A stretch of 64,000 nucleotides of DNA from Bolinopsis microptera (lineage: Eukaryota > Ctenophora > Tentaculata > Lobata > Bolinopsidae). Where the stretch lies: assembly GCF_026151205.1 (NCBI RefSeq), contig NC_087082.1:6703908-6767907 (forward strand), read 5' to 3'. Shown here piece after piece: positions 1 through 12,135 of the stretch (position 1 is its first letter; the number at the start of each line of letters is the position of its first letter). Under the pieces are notes generated by a model. That model saw nothing but the letters and a program-made list of their open reading frames with translations, was not told the DNA's origin and ran no database searches. Position numbers and translations under genes: made by a program.

Positions 1-41
1 TGATTAGAACTCGATAATAGTAGAACAGTTAGACGCGCGAT

Positions 42-125
42 CACGTGGGCGCGTCACGTGCGTACCACGTGCCACCAATAGCATACGCCGAGTCTATACC
101 ACGTGACACGAAAGCGCACCACGTG
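42..125. promoter_or_regulatory. Cluster of five CACGTG sites
   Basis: Five perfect CACGTG palindromes (E-box core) start at 42, 55, 66, 100 and 120, upstream of the small open frame at 333. A second cluster of three lies at 1940-2007. The spacing is irregular, so this is not a simple tandem repeat. CACGTG is the bHLH factor core in animals. Whether these sites regulate anything, or are just part of a mobile element's subterminal DNA, cannot be told. Confidence 0.3.
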
Positions 126-332
126 ATATGAAACATCGTAACCGTCCACTTCTTTTAGACGCAAATTCCTGGGAACGTTGCCAAAGCAGCTAATTCTTGG
201 AATTTCTCCAACGCGTGGCGTGAGAAGTTGGCGACTAGCCAGCTACCCTTGTCCGTGCCCTAAAAATAGTATTGTTTTGCTTGCTCTCCTTCCAGCTCTT
301 GTTCCTGCTAACGTTCAAGCTATTGCTCCACT

Positions 333-557
333 ATGACAGATCGGTTTGACATTCAGATTGATAAACTGCTTTCCAATCGTGTTCCGGACAGTACAGTTAG
401 AGTCAACAACTGGGCTCTAAACAAATTTAATTCTTGGCTTCAGTCATCCAGATTTGCTCGTGACTTCAATGACCTTGACCAAATTCCTGTTCAACGACTC
501 AACTACATTTTAGAGTGCTTTCTTGTTTCTGTTGATATAGCTTGCTTTTCATCGTAA
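333..557 (+). CDS. Possible N-terminal fragment of a Crypton-like tyrosine recombinase
   Basis: This is a 74-codon open frame starting with ATG in a reasonable context. Residues about 15-65 carry the pattern seen at the N-terminal SAM-like DNA-binding region of Crypton/DUF3504 tyrosine recombinases. A serine/threonine-rich lead is followed by TVRVNNWALNKFNSWLQ, then an acidic spacer, then IPVQRLNYILECF where family members have an 'ELNYWLxxF' stretch. The last dozen residues no longer fit, so the frame either runs into an intron or is truncated. No catalytic R...HxxR...Y domain is visible downstream. Hairpin-rich DNA and CACGTG clusters flank it, consistent with a mobile-element remnant. A chance frame is the alternative. 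Confidence 0.4.
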   Translation: MTDRFDIQIDKLLSNRVPDSTVRVNNWALNKFNSWLQSSRFARDFNDLDQIPVQRLNYILECFLVSVDIACFSS

Positions 558-806
558 ATATATTTTCTATTGCTTGTTTAACCGGTATAACTTCAATTGT
601 GCTACTTAATCTTAATTTACTACTGTTAGTACGTTATCGTATCACTTGTTATCACCATCACAAATAGAAATGAAAATATTACTAAAATCAGACCCGTATT
701 CCGAAATAAAAACTATTTTATCACTCTCTTATAAAGTATAAATCCCTTGTCGAAATCGCCGGAGATAATTATAATCCATAAACACTTCACGCTCAGGGCT
801 AAATAA

Positions 807-960
807 ATGTAATCCCTCAGCTGGCGCTTCGGGATTACATATTAACACAAAACTCGTGCGCTGCGCGCACTCGTATGTGTTTATCAGATCATCCCGCTAG
901 CGCGGGATGATCTGTTATATAAACCCTTTGCGTGGCGGGTTTATGTTATTATAAATACCT
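807..960. repeat. Run of short perfect hairpins (set 1)
   Basis: Several stem-loops lie end to end. A 10-bp stem pairs 807-816 with 831-840 (ATGTAATCCC/GGGATTACAT). A GTGCGC/GCGCAC stem pairs 856-861 with 865-870. A 13-bp stem pairs 885-897 with 902-914 around a 4-base loop, and an ATAAACCC/GGGTTTAT-type stem follows near 920-943. The rest of 558-1260 shows no gene. Confidence 0.6.
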
Positions 961-1260
961 TTAAAAGCTGCGCTTGCGTGAGACCTAATTCCTGCGTGAG
1001 ACCTAATTTGTCCGTTCGACCTAGTTACATCTTGGTGACAGTTAACCATTGAAGCTCTTAACTAGTACATGCGTTAACATGTTCTGCTTTAGCAAGCCTG
1101 AGAGTATCCCGGATCCATTCAGCTCCATCATCTACCACTTCATCAAGCCTATAATTTTGTATTTCTCCGATTCATACATCATACAACCATGGCACCGGTT
1201 AAACAAGCAAGTATTATCATGTAAATGTAATTGTAATGATAAGTAACTGATAAGCGAGCA

Positions 1261-1460
1261 CAAACGTATATAACACACATAACCCCGGCATGCGCAGGGA
1301 TTATATTTCAATTTTTCCCGCAACGCGCGGGAAAAGTTTGTAATAATTTCGAGTGCGAAGCACGAGGGATTATTATGAAAATAACCCCGACGTGCTTTAG
1401 CACGAGGGGTTATTTTAATATAACTTAAGCGTGCCGGTGTTATGTGTTATAAACCCCTCC
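1261..1460. repeat. Run of short perfect hairpins (set 2)
   Basis: Same style as the hairpins at 807-960. One stem pairs 1313-1321 with 1327-1335 (TTTTCCCGC/GCGGGAAAA). A compound hairpin occupies 1380-1414: an AATAACCCC/GGGGTTATT outer stem and a CGTGC/GCACG inner stem around TTTA. The AATCCC/GGGATT and AACCCC/GGGGTT stem cores are shared with set 1 although the sequences between differ. No gene is seen from 1460 to about 2070. Confidence 0.55.
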
Positions 1461-1939
1461 GGGTTAGTGCTAGGACCAACAAATTTGACATTTTACTCTT
1501 AAATATAGCTATATGATTATGAGATCATTATGGAAAATATGAAATGGAATTGGGGACTACCAAATAAATACAACTAAGGTACTATGACTTTTGAAATTGG
1601 CGTTATATCTAAACATTATTCCTCAGTCAGAACGTTGAATGAATATGAATATCGATAAGGGGCGTCGAGTTAAGCCTGGCAAGCGATAAAAGCTAATAAT
1701 GATATCGTGTCATGAAGTTTATCAAAGTAGACGACTATAATACATGGCTTATATCAAACACGACAAAATTAACCGAACCGGACAAAATCAAATGTAACCG
1801 TCGAGACAAGTTTTGGAACTGGTCCAATTAATGTAAGAGTTTAAGTAATGTAAGCAGTGTGCTGGAGTTTTGCCAGCGCCTGCAATTAGACCGATACGTA
1901 GATCGAGTGTATTTATAGTTCTTACGTTAAGCCATAGGT

Positions 1940-2007
1940 CACGTGACATTTTTTACCAATGCGCGTCGTAGTAGTTAGTCACGTGATACACGTCATCAAA
2001 ACACGTG
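1940..2007. promoter_or_regulatory. Second CACGTG cluster
   Basis: Perfect CACGTG palindromes start at 1940, 1980 and 2002, each followed by A, so two read CACGTGACA. They sit on the other side of the hairpin-rich interval from the first cluster at 42-125, possibly symmetric subterminal sites of one mobile element. Confidence 0.25.
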
Positions 2008-2112
2008 ACAGTACGCGGTTGAAATTCTCATCGAATGTCAAAACAAAACAAATCTTGTTGAGCCAAATTAGCGGGGCGGGATTATAAAAGCTGTGCCGGG
2101 GTTATTTATTCA

Positions 2113-2190
2113 GCGGGAAAAAACTAACAGCGGGAGCCGGGATTATCAGAATCTATTTAGCGGGAGCCGGGATTATCAGAATCTTATTCT
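2113..2190. repeat. Two direct copies of a GGGATTAT unit
   Basis: A unit of about 27 bp beginning AGCGGGAGCCGGGATTATC occurs twice in tandem, separated by a few bases. The GGGATTAT core matches the stems of the hairpin runs at 807-960 and 1261-1460, so it belongs to the same local family. Confidence 0.6.
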
Positions 2191-2673
2191 ATCCCGGAGG
2201 GGTTTATAAAAGTGTAATTACTGAACTCCCTGTTAAAAGGCTCGCGCTATATCTCCACCAAAAGCACATCCAATTTAATATGTATGAAATATGTCTATAA
2301 CTTGCTTGACTCTGCACTAAGTTGACGTGTCTAGACCAAAATTGAACTGCAAATCGTTTGAAATCACTTTCGAGGCACATCAACAAAAGCTACTCACGCT
2401 ATTGTGCTTTTCACGGAGAAATTAGTGTTTAATTTGTTCCTATTCTAACTATTGACCGTGAAACGATGGTTTGATCAAATAATAAATATAAACATTAATT
2501 AGACAAATAGTTCTTGTGTCTTGCAAACACACGAACTGAGACCAGGTCACTGATGTCTGATTGATGTTGAGTAGCTGACGATGTTGAGTAGCGGGTGTAA
2601 TTCTCACAAAGGTACTAAATAAACATGCCTATTAGGAATACAGGTTTTGGTTAGTTAACAGTAAACAACAATT

Positions 2674-3213
2674 ACCTTACAAGACTTTTTTGTGGCGGAC
2701 CAATTTGCGACGACCGAAATTTTGGCGGTCCGAAAATATGGCGAAATTGAACAAAAACCGTCACATTTCGGACGTCACAGAAAATAAGGGTATTTTTCAT
2801 CATTTTGTTTTCTGACACAAAGGAAATTCAAAATTTTCTAAAAATCGGTAAAATCATGTTGAAACAAAATGAAACTTATAAATCGATTTCTTCATCTTCC
2901 TCTATACTTAAGGGGTCCGGCTCGACTCTTTCAGTTTCACGCTGTTCTCCAGTATACTCCCAGGAGTAAGATTCTCGGATAAGCGTATTACTTGACATTA
3001 AATTCATCATGGAATATTGTGTTTATTTGTCCCACCATCATATCACTAACTTTTCAAGAACAAAATGAATTGATGAAGCCACAATTATTGGAATGAGCTA
3101 AAAATAATGCGACGGATTCTATTACGACGACCGAAATTTTGGCGGTCCGAAAATATGGCGAAATTTCGGGAAAACCGTCGCATTTCGTACGTTATGAAAA
3201 AGTCTTGTAAGGT
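2674..3213. mobile_element. Non-autonomous inverted-repeat element, ACCTTACAAGA ends
   Basis: The ends are inverted copies of ACCTTACAAGACTTTTT (2674 inward and 3213 inward), giving a 540-bp element. Subterminal segments beginning CGACGACCGAAATTTTGG occur twice in the same orientation, near 2708 and 3123. No transposase frame is present. A diverged relative with ACCTTACGAGA ends lies at 52424-52935. Counting the outermost TA as target duplication is possible for this copy but not for the relative, so the superfamily is left open. Confidence 0.65.
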
Positions 3214-3905
3214 AGACAGTAGCATTTTTGATCATTTTATTTACGGGCACAAAGAAGCGTTACTAGCAATTGTGCTGTACACTGTAGTTAGTAAATGTGA
3301 AATGTAAACCAAACTTTTTTGATCGGCCGCGCGCTGAACCAGTGTTGCAAAGTAAAAAGTGTGTATTTTTTGTACATTTTTTAGTGAAAATTGAGTTATT
3401 AATTTATCACTTTTTATTATTAAATCTTAGATAGCTAATAATTTATTTAATTATTAACAGGCCCCTTAACGTGGGCAATAACATACGCTTTATAAATTAT
3501 ATAAACAAATTCAAGTCTATTTTTCTGATTTTGCTAACTGTTTCTTTAGATCTGTTTCGGTCTTTTGTGGGAGTTCCCACATCTGCTGGTTGAGAATGCT
3601 CAACATAACATACATGATGCATGACTGCTTTATTGACCCGGGCAGGCCCCGGGGGCAGACATCCCAACACCAGTGCGTTGGGACATAGTGTTGGTCTGTT
3701 TCAGGATGAGTTAGATCCCAGAGAAGCCGCCATCTCCTCTACTGCTTTAGCTCAGCGGCAGCATGAGCCCTGGTTTCCTGCCACATTGGTACTTCTGAAA
3801 GTACAGAAAGGTGGTGGATTTCGGGGTCCAGGATCCTCCCTCTTTATTCTTTAAGGTGTTATCATTTCTCTGAGATGTTTGCAGAGTCTTTGTTTTATAG
3901 TCTTT
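3214..3905. other. No gene recognised; probable LINE 3' flank
   Basis: AT-rich DNA lies to about 3570. A GC-richer stretch follows at 3620-3850, next to the 3' end of the minus-strand LINE, and may be its 3' untranslated region. A 77-codon plus-strand frame here resembles nothing known. Confidence 0.35.
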
Positions 3906-6011
3906 CTAGTTGGCTAAGTCCTGGAGAGATTCATTTTGTTCCCAAAGAAATTCTACTCTCCTAATGAATGCTTTTTGGGTGCTGCTTTTTGTTGATATCA
4001 GAACTTCTTCTAGATAGGAATATGGTTCAGTTCCATTTAGTTCTTGTTTAAGTTGAAGGTGACTGGTATCATGGACTTCTAGACATAGCAGAAGCTGGTG
4101 TTCAGGAGAATCATCGAAGTTGTTACAGAAACGACAGGTTTCACCACTGTTTTCACCCATGATCTTCTGGATACCTGCAAAGAATGGTGAGCTGCCGTGA
4201 ATATTATTTTATTTTATTCTGCTGTCTAGATCTTTACCTGTGTTGTGTCCGAATATGAAGTTATTCTTGTCTAGGAGCAGCCCACTGTTCTTCATCTTGG
4301 TGATGATACCAAGTATCTTGGTCTCCTTGCTGATTCCTATAGTTTTGCATAGGAGATTTGTCTCAATGGTATCAAACCAGACCTTTTGTTCTAGGTCAAT
4401 CATCCTAGTTCCGTGAGACTTATTTTCTTTCCAAAGGAGGTACTTTTTAAGTGACATGGTCAAAGCATGAAAGCTTGGTGTTCTGCTTTCATCAACTTGG
4501 TAGAGGGTAGCTGAAAGATTGTCACCTTGTGTGAGTATTTTGCACATGAATTTAACCGAGAGAGCTTCGAGTTGCACATTCAGTGGTGGGAGGTGGAGAG
4601 CAAGTTCGGTTAATTCCCTTTGTGGGTTCAGGACTGATCCAGATATTTTTAGAATTATTTTATTCCAGAAGCTTTTAAATTGATTGAGACACTTGTGAAG
4701 CCAAATAGGTGCTGCGTAGAACAGTTTAGTGAGGACCATTGTCTTAAGGAGGAGAGTGAGGCTGTAAACGTTTAGACCGTAGTTGTGGTTAGTTGATTTT
4801 GTTATTAATCTTCACTTTCTTTTGCATTCTTTAAGTTTTTGAGACGCATGTTTCTTGAAATTGAGGTCTTCATCTACTATTACCCCAAGGACCTTCGTAC
4901 TTTGAACGTAGTTGATGCTTTTCCCATTAATACATAATTCTGCAGGTTTCTGTTCTTCATTATAGGCTGCAGTTTTCAAGATTATTGCCTTCGTTTTATT
5001 TGTATCACAGTTCACTACTAGCTTGTTCTTGATTCACCACTTGCTGAGGTGGTCACATACCATCTGCATGGCATCCGGAGATGTTCTCAAAGGAAATCAT
5101 AAGTGTACCGTCATCAGCAAATTTGTAGCAGCTTAGATGTTGTGCGTCATGTCTGCTATGTATAGGATAAAGAGGAGAGGTGAAAGTACAGCCCCCTGAG
5201 GTAGTCCAAATATTGTACATTTTCTTTTTTCTCCTTTATAGTTGTTCACTTTTAGACATATCGTCCGGTTGAACAGGAAACTTCTCAGCACGTTAAGAAT
5301 ATTTCCTTGAATACCGAGAGTTGATAGTTTGACACATAGTGATGGAAGATGAACACTATCAAATGCCTTTTCGAAGTCAAGGAAAAGCACTATACATGCC
5401 AGCTTCTGTCGTTTAACTTCCTCAAGGTTAGCCAGCATTCTGAAAAGATATCGCATTGTTGATCTCCCTCCAATAAAACCTTCCTGATCTTCATCAAGAG
5501 TTCCTTCAATGTCCAGGAAGAGTCTCAATCTTTTATCTAGCACTCTTTCACAAATCTTTCCAAAGTAGGATGATATGGAAATCAGTCTATAAGCACCAGG
5601 TAACATGTAGCTGGATTTTCCTTCTTTCCTTATGAATGTTACGTCGGAAGTTTTCCACAGCCATTTTCCTGTGCTCATACACCAGTTAAATATGATCTGC
5701 AAAACGTGAAGACAATTTGTTTTTATGTGTTTGAGGATGGTAGGGTGAATATTGTCTGCATCACATGATTTGTCATTTGTTTCTTGCCTTTCTATAGCTG
5801 CTTTTATCTCGTCTATGAAAATAGGGTTGTTCAGCGGATCATCTTCATTGTAACTACTTGCAGATTTGCTGCTAACATTCTTTAATTTACTGAACTCATT
5901 ATTTACATGCATTTCGTGCTCTTGGTCATTGGGTTGGTTTTGAAGGTGTTTTCCTGTGAAGAAAGTATTAAATAACAATTCTTCCTTATCTTTTTCAGAT
6001 GTGACCAGCAA
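3906..6011 (-). mobile_element. Decayed LINE (jockey-like) reverse transcriptase
   Basis: This is a retrotransposon remnant in several frames. The best piece (5133-6011) contains fingers and palm: GAYRLISISS, then GFIGGRST, catalytic motif A LFLDFEKAFDSV (5354-5390) and motif B GLPQGAVLSPLLF. Motif C, FADD (about 5110-5121), is intact but in another frame, so a frameshift lies just before it. The thumb follows at 4812-5015 (TKVLGVIVDEDLNF), then the C-terminal domain at 4209-4739. A CxxC-x8-H-x4-C zinc-knuckle-like end is at 3906-4160. The endonuclease domain is missing (5' truncated), and frameshifts and stops rule out activity. Family resemblance is to jockey-superfamily LINEs. Confidence 0.85.
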
Positions 6012-6115
6012 CTGGGAGTTGATCTTTGCTTAAATCTTTCTAAAGCTTCTAAAGCTTCATTAGATAGAGTTGTAAGTGTAGGACACCAATTTATCACTAA
6101 TTGTACACATATCAC

Positions 6116-7538
6116 AAATTATTTTATTATAATAAAACCACTTCTGTGAAATGGTTATTTAACTAAATATGAATTGATTGTCAGATTGTGGGTCTAAAAT
6201 ACAATTTTGTTTTACTAAAATTTTGTTTTACTATTCTCTTTCAAAAGTATTCCAAGTGATTTGTATCAGTGCATATTTTGATTTTGAACACATTGCGAAA
6301 GATTTGATTTCGATTTATGAAGTTTGAAAAAAGTTACTGCAATGCATGAAATTTGGGAAGTGTGCTTTCGTTGGAGATATAAGCTGCGCCTTGTAAAATA
6401 GCTCACATTCCCAAAATACAATAATATAATTTTTTAAATCTGGGCAAGTTGAATTTTATCATGCATCCTTTACTTGCAGTAGCCCGTGACCGCCATACGT
6501 CATGTAATACGCTTAGGCACATGACGTGTAAGTGAACATTTGGGGTGAAAAATAATAAACTTCAACAAGGTATATTATATCCAAAATTTAAGCACAGAAT
6601 TTGAGCAAAAATGGGTAAGTTTTTATATTCACTAATTTGGATGTTTGACCGTGTAAATCTTCATATAATTGTTAAATTTTGATTGTTGTTTCATGTGTTA
6701 TAGCCCTCATGTAGGGATTTTGGAGCACGAAATTTCTTATCTTATATAGCTCGGAGTAGCTGCCAGTGGTATGACTAGGATATTATTATTATTTTGAATA
6801 GCGATTTATAGTGTGTTCTTTTATGAAAAACTTGTTCACAATTTGTTGGTGCCCTATGCTACTGGTATGTGCACCAAAAAAGTCTTAAACTTATCAAGGT
6901 AGGCCACCCTATCACTGAGGACCCTAAGACTTCCTAAACAGAGAGCTTATATGTTGCTTTGTCGCCCCACTCTAGACAGATATACAGTAAGAGAGATGGG
7001 ATTCAAACAAAATAATAGTATATTATATTGCTCCTAATGTTCATTGTTCCATCTGATGAAAGTGGACCATCTAATATTTTGGCTTTAAGTTTAATATTCA
7101 TAGAAAATGTTGAGTAAGTAGCCCAATACACTGTCATTCACTGCCCCTTCTAAATGTCAAAAATTGAAATACACCTCAGCCCCCCTGTATAGAACAAAGA
7201 AGTAAAATAAAACTCCATTTAAAATTGGGAAATGTATTTCATTACATCAAATCTGATAATATCAAAAACTGTAACTAAAGTGCCCCTCTTAAGTATTCTA
7301 ATGTATGCAACGAATCAGCCTACAAACATTTGCATAACCTCTATTTCAAGCACTTAACCCCTAAATGTTTACAATTAAGATTTTGTAATATCGTGATGCC
7401 CTTAATGTCTCCAACATTTTCAAAAATGAACAGTTATTATTTTTAAATGTTTACTATTATTCTAGTACATGAATATATTGGATAAGTAACAACTAGCAAT
7501 ATAAATTGCTTCAATACAAGTTCTAACATGATGTGAGC
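6116..7538. other. Intergenic AT-rich DNA
   Basis: No coding region, array or clear element is seen. An isolated ATGG|GTAAGT at 6611-6620 looks like a start codon followed by a donor site, but no matching downstream exon was found. The last exon of the minus-strand gene ends at 7539. Confidence 0.4.
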
Positions 7539-9385
7539 TCATGCCAAGTCACGATTCATATAATCAATTACACTGCATGGTAGATCATCTTGATTTGGAG
7601 TATTATCAATGTCTTGATCAAGATTTCTCATTTGCTCTCTCATATTGAAATACAGCTCTTCATCAGTATCAAAGTTTTCCTCATTATATCCGTCCTCATA
7701 GATCGGAGACGTTGCTGTCGTTGATATAGATTCTGAACGCTCTGTGTCTGTTTCCACTGTGAGAAATATGGCTGTTTTGCTACCCTCCATCATATTTGAA
7801 GGTTTACTTATTGACCAATTTCCATTCTCCTTCATTATTTTAAGAGAATTATCTGGGGTTGAGGATCCTACCCTCTGTCTGCAGATGAATACTTTTTTGA
7901 TTTTCTGCTTGTACTCTGGAGTCCACAAAACGATTCTTCCTGTGAGAATCTTGTTTTCGGAACCACTTTCACACACCATTTCAACTGATTCCACTCCCTC
8001 AGAGAAAATCTTCTCCAAACTCTCACAGTCACCTTGACATGGTGATATTACAAGCTCGGTGCTCTCATCCGATGCTGGTTCATTTGGAAGGGACCATTCT
8101 GTAAGAATCCTTTTTATGTCCCCTCTCGACATACAAGATCCTGAAGAACTTGACCTTGATGTTGATGGTAAACAGCTTTGGCTTTCTGCTCTTTTTGTAT
8201 TAATGAAGGGTTCGTCAGAATCACTGTCAGAGAATTCCAAGTATTGTGTTTGTGCATGGTAGACATCTCTAGCTGTCTTGAGAGGTATTTTAGGTTTGCA
8301 TGGGAATTTTCCAAAAAACAACTCAGGTTTATCTTCATATTCATCATCAGAAACATCTATTAAAGCAGGTAGCATTGCTTCACATGTCAAAAGAGAGTTT
8401 GGGCTATTAATTTCTCTAAATTGAAACTCATCATTGCCAGCTGACTTGGACACTTCGTGATATAATGTGAGGGGTACTGCACACTTTTTCCTTCTGACAC
8501 TTTGAGAAAGGACTGAACTTGTACAACTCTCAAATCCACTATCAGCAGTCTCAAACTTTGATCTTGAGCGACAGGGAAACGTATGGTTAAGTCCTGATTT
8601 TCTACTCATATTGAATTTAGTATGGTAATCACCACTGTTGAATGTTATAGGTCCTGGCTCTGATCTTCTTAACAGCCCATGTGCAGACCTGCAGATTTCC
8701 TCAAAATCTGAATACGATCGACTCTGTGCAATATCTTTTTCAGGCAATTCTATGGTGGTGTCAGCTTCTATTTCAACTTTTTTACTTTGATTTTGAGCAA
8801 CATGATTCTCTTGCAAATCCTCCTTTTTCTTTGTATCGTCCTTGACTTCTTTGTTCAGGTTCCTTTTGAAACGAAGACTGTTGGTTCTAATAAAACTGAC
8901 AAAATGTGTAAGAGGATTTGAATCAGGCTTAAGTTTGTCATGAATAGTAGTCGATGATGCTTCTTTTGCACCAACACATTTGTCAGGTTCTTTGATCACA
9001 GAGGTTTGCAAATCGTTATTTGTTGTTGCTAATTCAAGTTCCTGCTGCAATCCATCTATCAAGGTACAGTCAGAGCCCTGTTTGTGGTGACCACGGGTCT
9101 TACCTTTGAATCCCTGGTTTACATTCTGGCTTGAAGTCTGATCTGATTGTAGCAGATTATTATCAGCAGTGGGTTCATCCTTCGAGTCTTTGGATAGGAG
9201 TATATTATATTCAATTTGGTCTAGAACTAAATTGTTATTGACAGAATTTTTGATGGGTCCAATGTCATCATCTGGGATGTAATCAAGACTTCGCTGCTGG
9301 TTGATTAAAACTTCCGGGCATTGGCTGTCAATATCTGAAATGTTTTGATTATTGTTAAGAGTTTGTTGTTTTTGGCTTTTTGGTT
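7539..9385 (-). CDS. Large 3' exon of a gene of unknown function
   Basis: The frame is open for about 614 codons from an acceptor (TTTTTAG, exon from 9385) to TGA at 7539-7541. It has no ATG near its start, so it must be entered by splicing. The exon begins in phase 1 and accepts the preceding exon (9603-9715) exactly. The product is polar and probably disordered: Asn/Gln/Ser-rich at first, then Lys/Glu-rich, with acidic runs such as SDSDSDE and a Glu/Asp-rich C-terminus ending DYMNRDLA. A perfect beta-TrCP-type phosphodegron, DSGFES, is encoded at 8526-8543. No domain, signal peptide or membrane segment is recognised. Coding is supported by length, codon regularity and splice phase; function is unknown. 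Confidence 0.75.
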
Positions 9386-9602
9386 CTAAAAACTTAGAAG
9401 GACTTTTTTACCCATATATCAAATAAATCTGTCGATATTTTAATTGCATAGTCCACAGATCTTACTCTTAACTCGGTATGATTGAGTCAAGCATTATATA
9501 TACTACTCCTCCCCTGCCGAAATAAAATGTACAGGACTACGTCATGTGCTTTTGATAAAAAAAGGGCCAAACAAGGACCACTAGACTTAGCATGTTACTT
9601 AC

Positions 9603-10596
9603 TTTCTGAAAATGTGCGATTGAGTAATTTCTGAACATTATCTATAATCTCCGAAAGACTTGTACTTAGTATATCAGTTTGAATGATACCATCTTTGCTT
9701 GCTTCAGTGGCATTGCTGAAATATGTTTGGTCATTAAGTTTTTGCTAGTTCGTTGTCTTAGTCTGTTAAAATAACTTTAGCTTGACCATTAATCAGGGTA
9801 TCACCGATTATTTTACTGAGTGAAACACGAGGGCTATATTATATATAGATCCGATGACACCATTGGCTCACTCAGAGACAATATTGAAGGTTGGTATATT
9901 ATATAGTGGCATCTAACAGTTCAACATATATTTCCGACTTGTCTTTGAGTTTACTATAATACTGATCTTGTGCTAATGTGCTATATAACAAGTCAAACCT
10001 GATGTAAGATCTAAGATGATATTGTTCCTGGTCACTCAATCCGTCTGAGACTCTATTATCTTCAACTGTAAATTTTATTTATAATATTTGGTTACCTGTT
10101 AATGGTGCTTTGGTAAGGTGACACAATTATCTTATCTACATATTATTATAAAATTATAATGATACTGCTATGTTATATAATGTATCTTTACATTGAAATA
10201 ATTATAAATCATGTCACCTTTACATGGAAATATTTGTTCAAATTTGCTAATTCCTATCTTCAAATACTTACGCCAATAGTTCAAAGATATCAGACAGTCA
10301 TCAAGACTGTGTTGTGTCGAGGGCTCGTGCCCACAGGGAGGATGCTGTTAAATCAAGATATGATTACAATGATTTGCATGAGCAGTATGTATAGATTTTA
10401 AACTCTAGGTTTTATATCAAATCATTGAAGATTTTAGTACATCTACCTTGGGTACAACAATATAAATGTATAGTACCTCAAAACGAGCAAAGCTGTCCGA
10501 GATGTCACAAAGGTTAGTCTTGATTTGAATTAATGTCAGTATAGCTTTCTCACTTGATGTCGAGGAGCTCCTGGTCACTGATATCTCTGGTTTTTC
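9603..10596 (-). CDS. Four internal exons of the same unknown gene
   Basis: In transcription order the exons are 10596-10477 (40 codons; acceptor TTTTTTAG, donor GTACTA), 10344-10272 (24 codons plus 1 base; donor GTAAGT), 10065-9918 (48 codons; weak donor GTTAGA) and 9715-9603 (37 codons; acceptor ATTTCAG, donor GTAAGTAA). All phases agree and no stop appears through the join into the exon at 9385. The peptide is mostly helical-looking, with a spectrin-repeat-like rhythm around CLISLNYWLED and DQEQYHLRSYIRFDLLYS; that resemblance is an impression, not an assignment. The weakest step is the donor at 9917. Three independent strong sites with matching phase make chance unlikely. Confidence 0.65.
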
Positions 10597-10839
10597 CTAA
10601 AAAATTGAGGCTTTATTTAGAGAACTCTCCAACATGCCAGGATGTCATAGCGGATTTGCCAAATTGATAGGCATTCAGTGGTTTTCGAGATGTGAAGGTA
10701 ACTGGTAATTTGCATCGGTCACCAACCATGGGTGAATTTCCTTATTGCCAAATTAATCAAATATCAGCAGTGTTAGCCTTAAAATAGTGTACGTGTACTA
10801 CATTATATGGACCTTTACTGATAGTTGAAATTCGACATA

Positions 10840-11655
10840 TGACGTCATCTAGCGTCATCTAGCGTCATCTAGCGTGAAATATCGCCAGATGATGATAGAT
10901 GACGCTAGATGACGCTAGATGACGCTAGATGACGCCAATTAGCGACATTGTCGCTAATTGCACGGCACCTTTCGGATGTCGCTATCTGACGCTTTCTGGC
11001 GCTATCTAGCGCTACATGACGCTATATGACGCTAGATGACGCTAGATGACGCTAGTCGCTAGATGACGCTAGATGACGCTAGATGACGCTAGATGACGCT
11101 AGATGACGCTAGATGACGCTAGATGACGCTAGATGACGCTAGATGACGCTAGGCACGCAGCACTGACGCCAGGCGACAGATAGCGCTATTTTCATAAAAA
11201 TTCTAGGGACGACATCTAGCGTCATCTAGCGTCATATGTTGCCGCGACATCTGACGCTATCTGACGCCATCTAGCGACATCTGACGACATCTGACGACAT
11301 CTGACGCGACGACATCTGATGCAGGCGACATCAAGCGCTGGATAGCGGGATAAGTCAGTTTACGACAGTTCACGCTATCTAGCGCTATATAGCGCCAGAT
11401 AGCGCTATATAGCGTCAGATGTCGTTGCGACATATAGCGCTAGATAGCGCTAGATAGCGTTAGATAGCGCTAAATAGCGTTAGATAGCGCTAAATAGCGA
11501 ATAATTTCGGGTCGTGACAGTCCAGGCTATTTAGCGCTAGATGTCACTATCTAGCGCTATATGTCGCTGCATCAGATGTCGTTGCGTCATATAGCGCTAG
11601 ATAGCGTTAGATAGCGCTGCGTCAGATGTCGTCGCTACATATAGCACAAGATATC
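10840..11655. repeat. GACGCTAGAT / TAGCGCTA word array, left arm
   Basis: About 800 bp are written almost entirely in the related words GACGCTAGAT, ATCTAGCGTC, TAGCGCTAGA and CATCTGACG. Period and strand switch several times, giving many nested hairpins. The outer 250 bp match the right arm (14230-14610) inverted; further in only the vocabulary is shared. No coding frame. Confidence 0.8.
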
Positions 11656-12004
11656 ATTTACTGGGACCGTAAGCGCAGCTTGTATTTTCCCACCCAATCT
11701 TTTTTGTTATTTTTATTTTGTATGAAAATTAATTTTTACTGTGTATGAAAATTAATTATAATTTAAGTGAGAATGATATAACTATAAGCTTGCGCGTCGA
11801 AGTCACCCAACTATTACACTCGATTTATTAAATATTCGGCTGAGTACTGGAACAAAATATTAAATATCACTTAATCAAGGGGTCGTTTACATATTATAAT
11901 TATATAAGGGGCCTGATGCCGCCGGCCGGGGTTTTCCAAATTATTAATAGTGCTTACTAGTCTGATTGTGACATGATACTAATAGCTTAATAATAATAAC
12001 TATG

Positions 12005-12135
12005 TATGGAATTGGAGGACTTCGCCGCTTCGACGCGCCGCGCGAATTGTCATTCTTGCTTCGCATCGAATCGAGCAACGATCGTTGCTCTGCTTCGCAG
12101 AGCACCGAACTTGATGGGTTGACATCGTCAATCAA
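12005..12135. repeat. GC-rich segment shared with 49.5 kb
   Basis: A stretch containing GGAGGACTTCGCCGCTTCGA, then GCGCGCC, TCATTCTTGCTTCGCAT and ACGATCGTTGCTCTG recurs inverted at 49440-49545, with differences. It is a dispersed repeat of unknown type. The surrounding 11656-12720 shows no gene. Confidence 0.6.

Noticed and set aside
6611-6620. ATGG|GTAAGT, like a first exon ending one base after the start codon
   Set aside because: No compatible downstream exon on the plus strand could be found; probably chance.
10159-10401. Plus-strand 80-codon frame
   Set aside because: It overlaps, on the opposite strand, the exon at 10344-10272 that has strong splice sites and matching phases.
10840-11655. 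CRISPR-like appearance of regularly repeated palindromic words
   Set aside because: There are no unique spacers of constant length, the words are contiguous and switch strand, and the context is an animal genome.
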